Positions 14,290 through 25,221 of a stretch of 64,000 nt of DNA are shown piece by piece (position 1 is the first letter of the stretch; every line of letters starts with the position of its first letter). The notes under the pieces are model-generated. The model was not told the origin of the DNA, ran no database searches, and was given only the letters and a program-made list of their open reading frames with translations. The translations under genes were made by a program, and so were the position numbers. Where the stretch lies: the NCBI GenBank assembly GCA_028753945.1, contig JAPNXP010000011.1, positions 4,712,001-4,776,000 of the forward strand. Direction: 5' to 3'. This DNA is from Hexactinellida sp. DTS-2022 (lineage: Eukaryota; Porifera; Hexactinellida).

Positions 14290-17200
14290 TTAAGACCTAT
14301 GAAAATGAACGCATTTCCAATTTTTACCCATCAAACACCAAACTCTTGTTTCTTTAGTGACACACGACACTTTTTCACCACTTTGTGACACACTATTAAC
14401 AGTCCTAACATAGCTAATTGATGCTCCACTGTCCTTGAATAGTGTCACATTAACTTTAGTAAGCTCACACTTTGGAGGTGTTACATTTTGAGTCCCGTTG
14501 TCAAAATAGAATTTATGGAATTTCAATCCTTCGATCAGCTGATTTCTGCACTCAGGTTCGAAACAAGTCATTTCTTTGTCGCAAAGTGTTTTATATGTTT
14601 CCCAATCCCGACACATTATAGCGTCAACCAATCGCTGTGTGAGCTCTATAATCTATAAATAGAACCAAGGATTATCCAGGAGCGCGAGACGCTCTTTATG
14701 GCAAATCATTTTTGGAAAAATGTTAATTAGGAGCGCGAAAATTTGGATTTTTTCTCCTATACCCTAACATTATTTGTAATTTAGGCGTATGGAAATTAGT
14801 TCAGACCAGGATTAGTAGCGTATTTACAAATGTATGTATAATACACTGAATAGAACTAAGTAGACTCTCGTTAATAGAAACACGGTAAGTAATTAAGCAA
14901 CTAACTATCTTATTAACTAATTAGCTAACTAAGCAACTAACTACAGTATAACCTCGTTAGTAGGAACACCAGGGGACCTTTAAAATGCGTTCGCCTTATT
15001 CGGAATTCGTATTAACTGATATCATTTGTATTGAAAAGGCTTTGAAGGGGACTGAAATAGAGTTCGTATTAACTGTGTTCCTACTAACGAGGTTCTACTG
15101 TATTTATACGGTCCCCTGGTGTTCCTACTAACGAGAGTCTACTGTATTTATACGGTCCCCTGGTGTTCCTACTAACGAGAGTCTACTGTATTTATACGGT
15201 CCCCTGGTGTTCCTACTAATTAGAGTCTACTGTATATTCCGAATTGGAACTAACAATATCGTTTGGTTTCAGTTCCAGTTTATCAGAGGCCGCATCCAAC
15301 TGCGCTTCCTTGTGAGTAACGAGATTCCTAATCAGCTGATTAGACAGAATAGTTGATATTACTGCCCCTTTAAGCTTTCTCCTAGCATTGAATGACTTGA
15401 GTCCGTCCAATGTCTCTTGTCTATGCAACTTTGAAGCCAAATCGGGTGTGAATATCCAGGAATGTTTGAGTGTTTGAACAGCTGTGAATCTCTTGGTAGG
15501 ATCTCGAGTTAGAAGTTTGGTTACTAAGTTCTTAGCTTCGTCGGTTACGGTGTCCCAATCTGGACTCGGGAAATCGTAGTCTGCGTTCCTTATGCTTGTG
15601 TAGAGCTTCTGTTGATCGTCGTGCCAAAATGGGGGATAGCCAACCTGTATAGAGTTATAGTTACATATTGTAGTTAGATTTAGTTATAATATAGTAGTTA
15701 TTATACAGTAGATACCGGATATAAGAACACTGGTAATAAAAACATACCGGTTATAAGAACACCGGTTATAAGAATATTCTATTGGAAAACGGTTGCCATA
15801 TACCCTGTATACTTTATGCTCTAATATATGCTTTATATATATATACCGTACTTTGTATTATCCGGAATTCGTATTAACCGGAGTCACTTGCATGCATTTG
15901 TATAGACTAGGGGAATTAACCTTGTACTCCTTAACCGATATTTCCCTTATCCGTGTTCCTACTAACGAGAGTCCACTGTAGCTATATAGAACACTATTTC
16001 AGGTGTTAATAAGTTAGTTCCAATAGGAACTATGTATAAACTGACCAGTAGTATGTACAGTATAACTCCACATGCCCATAGATCGACTGGCTTTCCATAA
16101 GGGGTCTTTTTTAGGATTTCCGGAGATAGGTACCCCGGGGTGCCTGCAAACCCGTACCAAGCTAAGTCTGTGTTGTGTTCCAATTCAATAGCCAATCCGA
16201 AGTCTGCTAGCTTAATGTCTGCAGGCGCCTGTTTCGAGGTTAGGAGGAGATTCTCGGGCTTTATGTCTCTGTTGATTGTCAATAGGTAAACAACAATAGT
16301 AAACAAGTAAACAACAATAGTAAACAAGTAAACAACAATAGTAGACAGGTAAACAGGTATACATAGTAGTAAACAGGTAAACAACAATAGTAAACAAATA
16401 AACAACAATAGATAGTAGTAAACAAGTAAACAGTAATACAAATTAATAAACAAGTAAACCATAATACAACAATACATAAATAACGTAAACAGGCAGTGGA
16501 AAATAAACAGACATATAAATAAACTAAACTAATACAACAACAACAACAACAACAACAACAACTAACAACCCAATAACAGGACAACTACAAAACAATATTA
16601 ATTAATACTTCATAAAGTAAACAAAACAAAACAAAACAAAACAACAACAACAACAACAACAACAACACCTGTGTACTATCTTTCTATCATGGCAGAACTG
16701 TATAGCTAGCATAATCTGTCTCATACAGTTACTGGCTTGAGACTCAGAATAATATTCCCGTTTAACAATGTCGTCAAACAGCTCTCCTCCGGTCACTAAG
16801 TCCAGTACCATGTAGAAGTGACTCTCTTCCTACACAATAATAATACTGTGCTAAAACTAGGGCTGAAACGAATACAGTTGAAACCGGATATTTTTAACAC
16901 ATTCTTTTAACGAAAATTTGTTAAAAATATCCGATTGTTAAAAATACCCGATTTTACAACAACAACAATAATTAATTATTTACAAGAAAATGTGTTAAAT
17001 ATATCCGATTGTTAAAAATATCCGGTGTTAAAAATATCCGGTTTCAACTGTATACAGAATATTCGAACCAGGGTTTATCCAGGAGCGCGCCATACGCCTA
17101 GAGGCTATAAATTGGAATATGTTTGCGTTTAGGAGCGCGAAAACGGCCGAAAGTTTCATAGAGTAATACAAACTAACCTTTTAGGCGAACAAATTCATAA

Positions 17201-17693
17201 TCTAGTGACCTTAGGAGTGTTCAATTCTAGTCTTGTATAATAGCCTGATTCGAATATTCGTTCGTTTGCAAAACGAATTATTCGTTGACAACTTTTGGAC
17301 AACAACAACTTGATTTTGTTTAGTTTGGAGAGATCGTAAATATAAATTGCTACCTAAACTAGCTGAGTAATAACTAACTTATAATAAAATAAAATGGATA
17401 TGGAACTTAAACAGGAACTATACCGAAAATGTCTGGTATAGAGAAACAATGTTTGGGTGTTTGAGAGTTTTACAAATCCTTGATTCTCGTTCCAATTTGG
17501 ACATATTTTTAGAAGTCAGCTGATTAGTTTTGATTATTTTAACTGCAAATTCTTTTCCTTTAATGTCATCAACTTTCGCGCGACACTTTTTGACGACACT
17601 AAAAGCCCCTTTTCCCAAAGTTTCCAACAACTCGAAACAATCACCAAACTTAGGAGGAATGGAATCCATACTGGGAACAATGGGCGTGCTCAT
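14290..17693 (-). CDS. CAMK2: Calcium/calmodulin-dependent protein kinase II, five exons
   Basis: Exons 17693-17424, 16829-16669, 16268-16046, 15644-15255 and 14652-14290 close in phase to 468 residues, near the usual 470-540. The kinase domain shows [11 protein letters not shown] (P-loop), the AVKII lysine, [11 protein letters not shown] (catalytic loop), ADFGLA (metal binding), GTPGYLSPE and [10 protein letters not shown]. The autoinhibitory/calmodulin segment reads [22 protein letters not shown]; the Thr at about residue 296 matches human Thr286/287, so autophosphorylation is probably retained. The last exon is the hub domain ([39 protein letters not shown]) that assembles the holoenzyme. 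The linker before the hub is short. Splice borders adjoin repeats: (GTT)n after donor 16668 and a 44-bp array 20 bases past donor 15254. Confidence 0.96.
14670..14850 (+). repeat. Dispersed L repeat (about 180 bp) next to a CaMKII acceptor
   Basis: 'ttatccaggagcgcgagacg', 'taggagcgcgaaaatttgg', 'ctcctataccctaacatt' and 'gcgtatttacaaatg' are shared in order with 50047-50235. GAGCG/CGCTC forms a small stem. It starts 18 bp upstream of the last CaMKII acceptor. Confidence 0.75.
14942..15102. mobile_element. Family A palindromic element (long form) in CaMKII intron 4
   Basis: It runs from TACAGTATAACCTCGTTAGT to CTAACGAGGTTCTACTGTA and is followed directly by a tandem array of its own end. Confidence 0.8.
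15103..15234. repeat. 44-bp tandem array of a family A terminus, three units
   Basis: Units begin at 15103, 15147 and 15191 with 'tttatacggtcccctggtg' and end 'gagtctactgta'. The array is a tandem amplification of one element end, and stops 20 bp from the CaMKII donor at 15254. Confidence 0.9.
15704..15816. mobile_element. Family G element in CaMKII intron 3
   Basis: It starts TACAGTAGATACCGGATATA, with repeated 'ggttataagaacacc' and 'ggaaaacggttgccatatac'. Its right part runs into a family A' fragment. Confidence 0.7.
15843..15980. mobile_element. Family A' element, left end truncated
   Basis: The A' interior ('gtcacttgcatgcatttgta', 'aggggaattaaccttgtact', 'ccgatatttcccttatccg') closes with ACGAGAGTCCACTGTA. 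Confidence 0.7.
16641..16668 (-). repeat. (GTT)9 directly after CaMKII donor
   Basis: The donor reads GTGTTGTTG... with no intervening sequence. TTTTG repeats follow further into the intron. Confidence 0.92.
16873..17052. mobile_element. Family I palindromic element in CaMKII intron 1
   Basis: It starts TACAGTTGAAACCGGATATT and ends ATATCCGGTTTCAACTGTA, with 'gttaaaaatatccg' repeated. This is the only copy I see. Confidence 0.75.
17062..17225 (+). repeat. Diverged L repeat in CaMKII intron 1
   Basis: 'ggtttatccaggagcgcgcc' and 'taggagcgcgaaaacgg' match the start of the other L copies; the 3' part is diverged. Confidence 0.5.
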
Positions 17694-17775
17694 TATACTA
17701 TTTATAGATTGTAGCTAATTTTAGAAATTGTAGGTTTAAATAAAAGGATTGATAGTTTGTTAGTTTGGTTGTGTG

Positions 17776-17952
17776 TACAGTGGTGTTCGCCTAATAGCAA
17801 GTCGCATTTTGCACGAAATTTCCTTGCTAATAGGCGAACTTGCTATTAGAGGAACAAATTTAACATTAAATGCTCGCTTGGAGACAAAAAGTAACTTGCT
17901 AATAGAGCAATATTGCTATTAGAGCAATTGCTATTAGGCGAACACTACTGTA
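17776..17952. mobile_element. Family H palindromic element
   Basis: It runs from TACAGTGGTGTTCGCCTAAT to ATTAGGCGAACACTACTGTA, with 'ttaacattaaatgctcgctt' inside. Confidence 0.75.
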
Positions 17953-18169
17953 TGTATGTTTGTTTGTTTGTTACTGTACCGACTATACTATAGTATAGTG
18001 GCCCAGTTTTGATCTTAATGCTTTGGTATATTATTAAAATAAATACGTATCCTCTCCACAGAACAGAGTTTTATTAACTAAGTGTGAATTTAGAATGCCT
18101 ACAGAGGAAGTAATATAATTGGTGGAGAGTATATTCATGCATCCAATCAGTTATTCTTACAACATTATA

Positions 18170-18830
18170 ATTTGGAGGCACTACTAATCAACCAACGACC
18201 AAAATGCAGTGGCTCCAAAGGAATTGCAGTCGGCACAGCTGTGATTTTAGATTTTTTAAAATCAGTTAATTTTACAGCATTTTCTTTTGAAGGTAGTATT
18301 AATCAACCAACGACCAAAATGCAGTGCCTCCAAAGGAATTGCAGTCGGCACAGCTGTAATTTTAGATTTTTTAAAATCAGTTAATTTTACAGCATTTTCT
18401 TTTGAAGGTAGTATTAATCAACCAACGACCAAAATGCAGTGCCTCCAAAGGAATTGCAGTCGGCACAGCTGTAATTTTAGATTTTTTAAAATCAGTTAAT
18501 TTTACAGCATTTTCTTTTGAAGGTAGTATTAATCAACCAACGACCAAAATGCAGTGCCTCCAAAGGAATTGCAGTCGGCACAGCTGTAATTTTAGATTTT
18601 TTAAATCAGTTAATTTTACAGCATTTTCTTTTGGAGGCACTATTAGTGACTCAAACGACCAAAATGTAGTGCCTCAAAAGGAATTGCAGTCGGCACAGCT
18701 GTAATTTTAGATTTTTTAATCAGTTTTTCTAAAGCATTTTCTTTTGGAGGCACTATTAATGACCCAACGAACAAAATATAGTGCCTCCAAAGGACATGCT
18801 GTCGGCACAGCTGTAAATTTAGATTTTTTG
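18170..18830. repeat. 115-bp tandem array derived from family K
   Basis: Near-identical units ('caaccaacgaccaaaatgca', 'gcagtcggcacagctgtaat') repeat with starts 115 bp apart at about 18187, 18302, 18417 and 18532, then decay. They contain the family K end (CAGCTGTAATTTTAGATTTT) and 'ggaggcacta', so the array amplifies part of that element. Confidence 0.88.
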
Positions 18831-19178
18831 TTTGTTTGTTAGTTTGTTCGTTCGTTTAATTGCTTGTTTGTTTGTTTGTTTTAAATAATAGAGTAACAAG
18901 GAGGAGCAATATAAAGTTAATTTAGAAAAATGTGATTGTACAAATTTCTCGAACTAATCACAAGACATAACAACAACCTCATATCCACAAATAATATTGT
19001 GTATTACATAAGTACACAGAACTATAAGATCACGAGCAGACAACAACAACCAATATTGTGTCACACTACCAGAGTTCATAGAGAGGACACACGACACAAA
19101 CCACTGAGACATTTGATTCCATTTCTATTAACTGTGTCGCTAAGCACTTTGCACTGAGACTAGTCATACAATAGAAAC

Positions 19179-19188
19179 TATAAATAGG
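19179..19188 (+). promoter_or_regulatory. Possible TATA box of NHL copy 1
   Basis: CTATAAATAG lies about 70-80 bp before the ATG and is kept in copy 2 (52383-52392). The same word also occurs inverted at several splice acceptors, so its promoter role is only a guess. Confidence 0.3.
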
Positions 19189-19258
19189 ATTAATTAAGAA
19201 CTGAAACTAACTAACTAAACTAATCCATTCAACACAAATACAATTCCAATAATCTGAA

Positions 19259-20518
19259 ATGGCGACACAATTTCCTGAGCCAATCGCAGTGCCACTCGTC
19301 GACCCCGTAGCCACAGCAATAAACCAATCAATCGACAGGTTGATACTCTCTCTCGAGCAGAGAAGAGTCCATCTCCTAACCCTCTTAAGGGACACACGGG
19401 AACAAATGGGACACACTCAGGTGGCTCTCCAACAGAAGGAGGAGCAGCTAGTCGAGTCCCGCCGAATGCTAGAAGGCCTAATGATCCATAATGAGCTCCA
19501 TTCCATGCAGGAGAGAATAGTGGCAGAATTGGAAGCCAAACGGGCAGAGCTACAAGCCAATGCGCCACCCCCTCAAGAAGTGAGGTTCCTGTGCGACACA
19601 CGGGACCTAGAGGGACACATCGCCCGTCTGGGAGAGATTGTCCGACTCGAGATTCCTCCCATCCCTCCTATGCCAGCAATGCCCGACTACGCTGCATTCC
19701 AACTACCCATTGTTGCTGTTGGGGAAGAAGGATCAGCTCCTGGAAAGTTAAATGAGCCACGAGGTGTCTCAATCGAACTTGAATCCGGACACATTTATGT
19801 GGCAGATTGGCTCAACCGTCGAATCCAAATATTCTCCCAGACAGGAGACTATCTAAACCAATTCAGGCATCAACACCTGATAAGGCCACATGGCATATTA
19901 ATCCACCTGGATAATATCTATGTCACGGACAGAGACCAACAAGCTATCTTCCTATTCAAGCTTCCAGATCTCACAATGATAAAGCGAGTAGGGAAGAGAG
20001 GATCTGGAAATGAAGAGTTCGATTATCCGAGACAACTCGCCATCTCTCCCAATCAACACCTCTATGTGGCAGATACAAACAACAACAGACTCCAAATCCT
20101 GTCTGCAAATCTAGCTTTCCAAGGCTCGCTACGACATCAAACTATGACTCGACCTGTTGATGTTAAATTCTCAAACATTGAAATGTTTGTGTTAAGCTGC
20201 AACGACAATCCCTGCATACACGTGTTTACTCTCTCAGGAGAGAAGTCCCGCTCCCTAGTTACCGGAGGAGAAATAGGAACGCAAGTTAAACTAGCATACT
20301 TCTTCTGTTTGGACGGACACAACAACTTTGTCATTAGCGACTGGTCAGCTGGCGATATCAAAGTATTCTCTCCAGAAGGAGACCTCCTACACACCATAGG
20401 ACAACAAGAACAACAAGCTGGAACGTTTAACCACCCTACTGGCATTGCAATAAATAACAACAAACTTATTTGTTTGTCTAGTAACGATAACTTTGGTCTC
20501 CAAATATATTCTGCTTAA
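19259..20518 (+). CDS. Coiled-coil plus NHL-repeat protein, copy 1
   Basis: Intronless, 419 residues. Residues about 20-110 are a charged helical region ([26 protein letters not shown]) like the coiled coil of TRIM proteins; no RING or B-box precedes it. From about residue 145 come six NHL blades: [41 protein letters not shown], an eroded fourth blade, [14 protein letters not shown] and a final LQIYSA. These would form a six-bladed propeller of the kind that binds RNA or protein in TRIM71/Brat relatives. It resembles a TRIM2/TRIM71-type protein missing its ubiquitin-ligase head. GC content is visibly higher than in its neighbours. The first 137 residues are identical to copy 2, while the NHL part differs at about 38 sites. 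Function is unknown. Confidence 0.9.
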   Translation: MATQFPEPIAVPLVDPVATAINQSIDRLILSLEQRRVHLLTLLRDTREQMGHTQVALQQKEEQLVESRRMLEGLMIHNELHSMQERIVAELEAKRAELQANAPPPQEVRFLCDTRDLEGHIARLGEIVRLEIPPIPPMPAMPDYAAFQLPIVAVGEEGSAPGKLNEPRGVSIELESGHIYVADWLNRRIQIFSQTGDYLNQFRHQHLIRPHGILIHLDNIYVTDRDQQAIFLFKLPDLTMIKRVGKRGSGNEEFDYPRQLAISPNQHLYVADTNNNRLQILSANLAFQGSLRHQTMTRPVDVKFSNIEMFVLSCNDNPCIHVFTLSGEKSRSLVTGGEIGTQVKLAYFFCLDGHNNFVISDWSAGDIKVFSPEGDLLHTIGQQEQQAGTFNHPTGIAINNNKLICLSSNDNFGLQIYSA

Positions 20519-21008
20519 CTGCTATTTCTGTTTGTTTACTGCTCAATTAATTAATGCATTTTTCCAATACAATTTAATGTAATAAGTCACTCATATAAAG
20601 TGCCTTATTTAGTGACTTTACCAAACAAACAAACTTATTAGTGTTCATTTATTTGTTATTATTTTTACAAAAAACAACAAATTTGAAATTTTTCTCTCAA
20701 AAATTTCTATAAATCCCAAAATACAACTTAACTCTGAAAATAAGTTTTAATAGATACCTATAAGCAAACAGTAATAAACAAATAACAAACAAACAAAAAT
20801 TACAGTAATGAGAGAATAAAATAACCTATTTTTAGTTCAAAGTGCAAATGGGATTAAGTGCTGAAAGTATAAAACACAACAACACAAAAACAGTAAATAT
20901 AAACCTTACAAGTCAAGCTAAAAGTAAATAAAAATAAATATTTGAAAAACGTGATATAATCAACATTGTTGACAAAATCTTCAATCAAACGAATGTGTTG
21001 CATTTAAC
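20519..21008. other. Convergent 3' region between NHL copy 1 and CPEB
   Basis: 490 bp. The first 60 bp belong to the duplicated segment; the rest is AT-rich with 'aacaaac' simple sequence. I see nothing else. Confidence 0.6.
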
Positions 21009-23399
21009 TTAAGTAGACTGGCACCAACGAGCTTTAATTCGATCGCCGCCCTCTTTTATAAGCGGTCTATGTGTCTGTTTTGTTGGAAACGCATGTATAA
21101 TAGCCCAACATTGCTCACAAAAATAACGAAGACAATTCACATTTCCACAGAAAAATGGTGCAGCTTTTCCATTGGAATTAACCCCATTGCATTCGTCACA
21201 TAATTGGTCATCCATAACGTAAGGTTTCACTTCCACTTTCTTATCGATTTCCGGTAGCTTTAGTTGCACGAATCTTGCACTAACGGCGCTTATGTAAGAT
21301 CGCATTGAGGAGAAGGAAACGCGGCCAGCTCCTATTGAATAGTGTAAAGTAAATAGTAAATAGTAAACAGATAAACTCAGTAGTAAACACACAAATTAAG
21401 TAGTAAACAAACTCAGTAGTAAACAGATAAATTATGTAGTTAGTTCCGGTATTTAGTAAACTACAGTAGAACCTCGTTAATAGGAACACCAGGGGACCGT
21501 CAAAATGTGTACTCCTTATCCGGAATTCGTATTAACCAATATCATTTGTATTGAAAAGACTTTGAAGAACAAATTTTACTGGACCCTTGGTTTACATCGT
21601 TATAAGCAAAATCTACTTTTTTATCCATATCTTATTATGAACATTCAAGGGGCTTAATATTGTGTATATAATTGAGAGCCTTCATAATACGTGAACTCAA
21701 CTTAATACAAACCCTAAGTTGTTAATTTGGGACCATAGGGCTTGTTCCTAATAAGCAGACCTGACTGACTGTATACTATTACTATTAAATACTTCTATAT
21801 TTATAAACCTACCTTTCGGGTACTTTAAATCTGGGTCCACATCAATGCCGGCATAACAAACGCTTCCAAACTTCTCTTCCATAACTTGTGCCAATTCCTG
21901 GGCCCTCAGCGGGCGAGGCACTCCTCCGACAAATATAGTTTTGCGCGGGTCTATGGCCTGGGACTTGTCCATAACAAAGTCGCTCTCAGTAACCAACCAG
22001 GGGCGTATTTGTACCTGTAAGGGCAACTGTGTAAACATAAACAACAACAACAACAACAACATAAACATAAATAAACATACTACAGTCGAAATCGGGGTTT
22101 TTTGCCCCCCAAATGCACGACAAAAGGAAGCAAAAAAACCCAATAAGCAAAAAAACCCGATGGAAAACACATTAAGATATCACATTTTTGTACGACAAAA
22201 GGAAGCAAAAAAACCCAATAAGCAAAAAAACCCGATGGAAAACACATTAAGATATCACATTTTTGCACGACAAAAGGAGGCAAAAAAACCCAATAAGCAA
22301 AAATCCCGTGGCAAAAAAACCCGATTTCGACTGTATATGTACATACACATAAATAAAAATTTCGTATCGTTATTATACCATGGAGCTTAATAGAACTGAA
22401 ACTAAAACTATTAACGACAATATGGTGTATTTAATTATGAGTGTATATTATAGTTTCACATATCAGTAGACTCTGTTAATAGGACACCAGGGGACCGTCT
22501 TAATATGTTCGTATTATCCGGAATTCGTATTAACCGGAGTCACTTGCATGCATTTGTATAGGCTAGGGGAATTAACCTTGTACTCCTTAACCGATATTTC
22601 CCTTATCCGTGTTCCTATTAACAGAGCTACTGTATATACATATTTTAACACCTTTAAGAGTCTACTGTAGTTAGTCAGTTAATCAGTTCGTAAAGTCACG
22701 AAATTTGCTTACTATTTGAAGAACAAAATTAACATTAAATGCTCGCTTAGGGGAGTGAAAATAACTTGCTAATAATAGAGCAATATTGGTAATTAAAGCA
22801 ATTGCTATTAGGTGATCATCACTGCAAGTAAGTAAACAACAACAACAACAACAACACTTACTTGTTTGTTCTTGTGTGTGGGGCTGGACACGAAGTAGAA
22901 CAGCTTCCCGGTCTCCTGGAGACAGGCAGCGATGAGGAGGTGAACAGAGAATTCGTGTTTGAAGAGAAGAAACGCGTAACCCTTGGGAGGAAAGTAGGTG
23001 CGAGATTGGGCTTTGTGCGGCCAATCAACTGTCAGGTTTCCAAACTTACAGAAACTACCACGAATCTCATCTATAAATAGAAGTGATTAGTTAGTTTGTT
23101 AGTTTGTTTGTTTATTTGTTTATTTATTAATTTATTAGTTTGTTTGTCTGTTTGTCTGTGTTAGTAAGTTTGTTTGTTTGTTTGTTTGTTTGTTTGTTTG
23201 TTTGTTTGTTTGTTTGTTTGTTTGTTTGTTTGTTTGTCTGTCTGTCTGTTTATTAGATAATTAATTGCATATTATATGTTTGTTTATGTGTTTATTATCT
23301 GTTTGTTCGTTTAAGTTTATTTTAAATTTCTTCTTTTGTTTGTCAGTTTGTTAGTAAGTAAGTTAGGTATTTAGTTAGTCGTTAGTTTGTTAGCTTGTA

Positions 23400-23441
<42 letters not shown>

Positions 23442-25221
23442 CTTACCCTCATCTATGTCGGGCGGGAGGCCCCCCACAAACACTTTTCTTGAATAGGTCT
23501 CGGATCCGGCTACATAAGAAGAGGGAGTGAATGGGACTTTTGAAAACGGATTCGTTATAGGACATTTGTCGTCTGTTTGGTAGAAGTTAAGTTTGTTATA
23601 TTGTTGTTGTTGTTGTTGTTGTTGTTGTTTCTGTTGTTTCTGTTGTTGATGCAAAATTTCTTCGCTTGAATGGGAAGATAAACTATCATCTAAATCTAAA
23701 TAAATTAATTTGTATTTAACAACAGAAATAAACAAAACTAACGAACTAACTAATTTACTTGCATATAAACAAACAACAACAACAACAACAACAACAACTA
23801 ACTAACTAACTTACTTACAAACAAACTAACGAACGAATTAACTGATTACTTTCATACAAACAAACAACAACAACAACTAACTAACTATCAGCTAGTTAAC
23901 TAACTAACTAGTTAACTTTACTTATAAACAAACAAACAAACAAATAAACTAACTAACTAACTAACTAACTTATTTATTTACTTACTACTAACAACAACAA
24001 CAACAACAACAACACACTACTAACCTGAAGAATTGGAACTTGAGCTAGTGAGGGGATTAGAAGAGAAGGAGCATGACTGTCCAAACAGAGAGTACGGTTT
24101 CCCCCCGGGCGGGACAACCCAACTATTTCCCAAAATCCCACATTTGACTTCCTCAAATATATCCTCATCGTCAGAGCTGGATATAGAAATGTGTCCGTTC
24201 GCTATCTGCCTATTAGAAGTAGGGACCGTCCAACTATTCGCTATTCCTTCTGAGCCCTGTATGCTAGACCAGTCCAGAAGGGACTTGTTAAGGGGGGACC
24301 ATGGGTTGTATCGCGTGTCAGGTTCCGAGAGAACACTCTCTATATTGCGGTTAAGCTGATCTGCTATGAATTCCTTAGAGAGTTCCTGTTGTTAGGGAAT
24401 AGTATATGTTGTTATACGTATTGGTAGTAAATTATGAGAAATAATATAATACAGTAGAAGTTGATTAGTGTTGTAAGGTCGGGAAATTTCCAACAAATTG
24501 CCAAATTTCCGGAAATTTTACATGGAAAAATTATTATATACAGTATAGTACCTAGTTTTTTTTTTAATGACATTCAATGATAGTTTTTTAAATCATTGAA
24601 AGTCAAGTAATAATAATTCTTAATGTCTGCATATAAAGTACCATGGATACGCTATGTATTATCTGCATTACTAACTACTAATGTTATTGTCAGGCCTTAA
24701 TACAGTAGATATGGCTTGTTAATTAATAGAACTGTTATTATAAGAACTGAATTGTATGATAAATGTTGTTAAAATATGTATTAGTATTAAAATTAAGTCA
24801 CGCAAATAATATAATAATATGTTGTTGATAAAATATGTTTTTTGGTATTAAATTCAGGGTTTTTAAGTCATTGTAAATAAAAATATACACAAATATTGTT
24901 TCTAAATATTGATAGAAGATTTGTAAGCATTTTGTTGGTAAATTTGTTCGTATTTTGTTTAAAATAACATTAAAGGAACGTAATTTTATTGTATACAAAG
25001 TATTAAAAACTTGCTTACTTATCCATAGTAAAAGTTATATAACCAATACATTATTAAAAACAACAACAACTTACCCTATAGAACATGCAGTTGACATTCT
25101 GGCAGCTATTAGTTGAATTCGTGTCCCGATTTAGAAAACATTGTTTACAAATCATAGAACTTTCATTGTTTGTTTGTAAATAACAACTGTTGAGTGCTGT
25201 TGATAAATCTGTGATATCCAT
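21009..25221 (-). CDS. CPEB: CPEB2-4/Orb2-class cytoplasmic polyadenylation element-binding protein, six exons
   Basis: Exons 25221-25075, 24385-24025, 23695-23447, 23070-22862, 22014-21813 and 21331-21009 give 496 residues. The third exon has a glutamine-rich run (HQQQKQQK then nine Q, all CAA, about residues 186-203). RRM1 begins KVFVGGLPPDIDEDEI and contains YFPPKGYAFLLF. RRM2 begins KTIFVGGVPRPLRA and contains KYPKGAGRVSF. The C-terminal zinc-binding region is CDEC...PFFC...CLRYFCEQCW. Wording such as KRVEVKPYV-like KKVEVKPYV and DPRKTIFVGG places it with CPEB2-4/Orb2, not CPEB1. Family members repress or activate mRNAs, and in flies the polyQ tract of Orb2 drives assembly. The first exon (CxxC and CQNVNC cysteines) has no family match I know; its start at 25221 is the least certain part. 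Confidence 0.93.
21462..21773. mobile_element. Composite of a truncated family A and a reverse family D element
   Basis: TACAGTAGAACCTCGTTAAT starts a family A copy that breaks near 21565. From about 21585 the text is family D in reverse ('gggaccatagggcttgttc'), ending CTGACTGACTGTA. It lies in the last CPEB intron. Confidence 0.65.
22081..22335. mobile_element. Family F element with internal 72-bp direct repeat
   Basis: It starts TACAGTCGAAATCGGGGTTT and ends AACCCGATTTCGACTGTA. The interior repeats 'acgacaaaaggaagcaaaaa' through 'gatatcacatttttg' about 2.5 times. A second copy is at 46248. It lies in the CPEB intron just upstream of the exon starting at 22014. Confidence 0.8.
22464..22634. 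mobile_element. Family A' palindromic element
   Basis: CAGTAGACTCTGTTAATAGG to ACAGAGCTACTGTA, with the A' interior 'catgcatttgtataggctag'. It is in CPEB intron 4. Confidence 0.75.
22832..22861 (-). repeat. (GTT)6 directly after CPEB donor
   Basis: The sense strand reads CAA|GTAAGTGTTGTTGTTG at the donor of intron 4. Confidence 0.92.
23093..23446. repeat. Simple-sequence CPEB intron 3
   Basis: The sense strand begins GTAAGTAAAC followed by about twelve AAC triplets (23401-23440). The rest is mainly CAAA-type repeat (for example about 17 units at 23169-23240). Among the ten or so triplet-bearing donors this is the one with AAC instead of GTT. Confidence 0.85.
23756..24024 (-). repeat. (GTT)n and simple-sequence CPEB intron 2
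   Basis: The donor reads GTTAGTAGTGTGTTGTTG with about seven GTT triplets; CAA and CTAA repeats on the plus strand fill the rest. Confidence 0.85.
25052..25074 (-). repeat. (GTT)3 directly after CPEB donor 1
   Basis: The sense strand reads AGG|GTAAGTTGTTGTTG at the donor of intron 1. Confidence 0.85.

Larger units (their letters stand above)
17694..19258. other. Divergent intergenic region between CaMKII and NHL copy 1
   Basis: 1.6 kb. It holds a family H element (17776-17952), a 115-bp tandem array (about 18170-18830) and the duplicated 5' flank of the NHL gene (18956-19258). No other gene is seen; frames of about 70-100 codons in 18172-18704 are products of the array. Confidence 0.7.
18956..20580 (+). 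repeat. Segmental duplication, copy 1 (partner at 52160-53784)
   Basis: About 1.6 kb is shared with 52160-53784: roughly 300 bp of 5' flank, the whole NHL coding region and about 60 bp of 3' flank ending near 'aatttaatgt'. Sequence outside these limits is unrelated. I see no poly-A tail or inverted ends. Confidence 0.93.

Noticed and set aside
16212..16584. Repeat-coded frames in CaMKII intron 2 ([10 protein letters not shown] and poly-Cys types)
   Set aside because: Intron simple sequence read through between two kinase exons whose border is set by HR|DIKPEN.
18172..18704. Overlapping 70-100-codon frames with near-identical repeated peptides
   Set aside because: They are read-outs of the 115-bp tandem array in shifting frames; no family match, and the sequence is derived from a mobile element end.
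19215..19601. Antisense frames opposite the NHL genes (also 52420-53097 and 53270-53668)
   Set aside because: Shadows of the GC-richer coding strand; no start context or family features, and the sense strand has full NHL repeats.
22080..22390. Frames of 67 and 149 codons in opposite strands with repeated KKPNKQKNP or [13 protein letters not shown]
   Set aside because: They follow the internal 72-bp repeat of a family F element.
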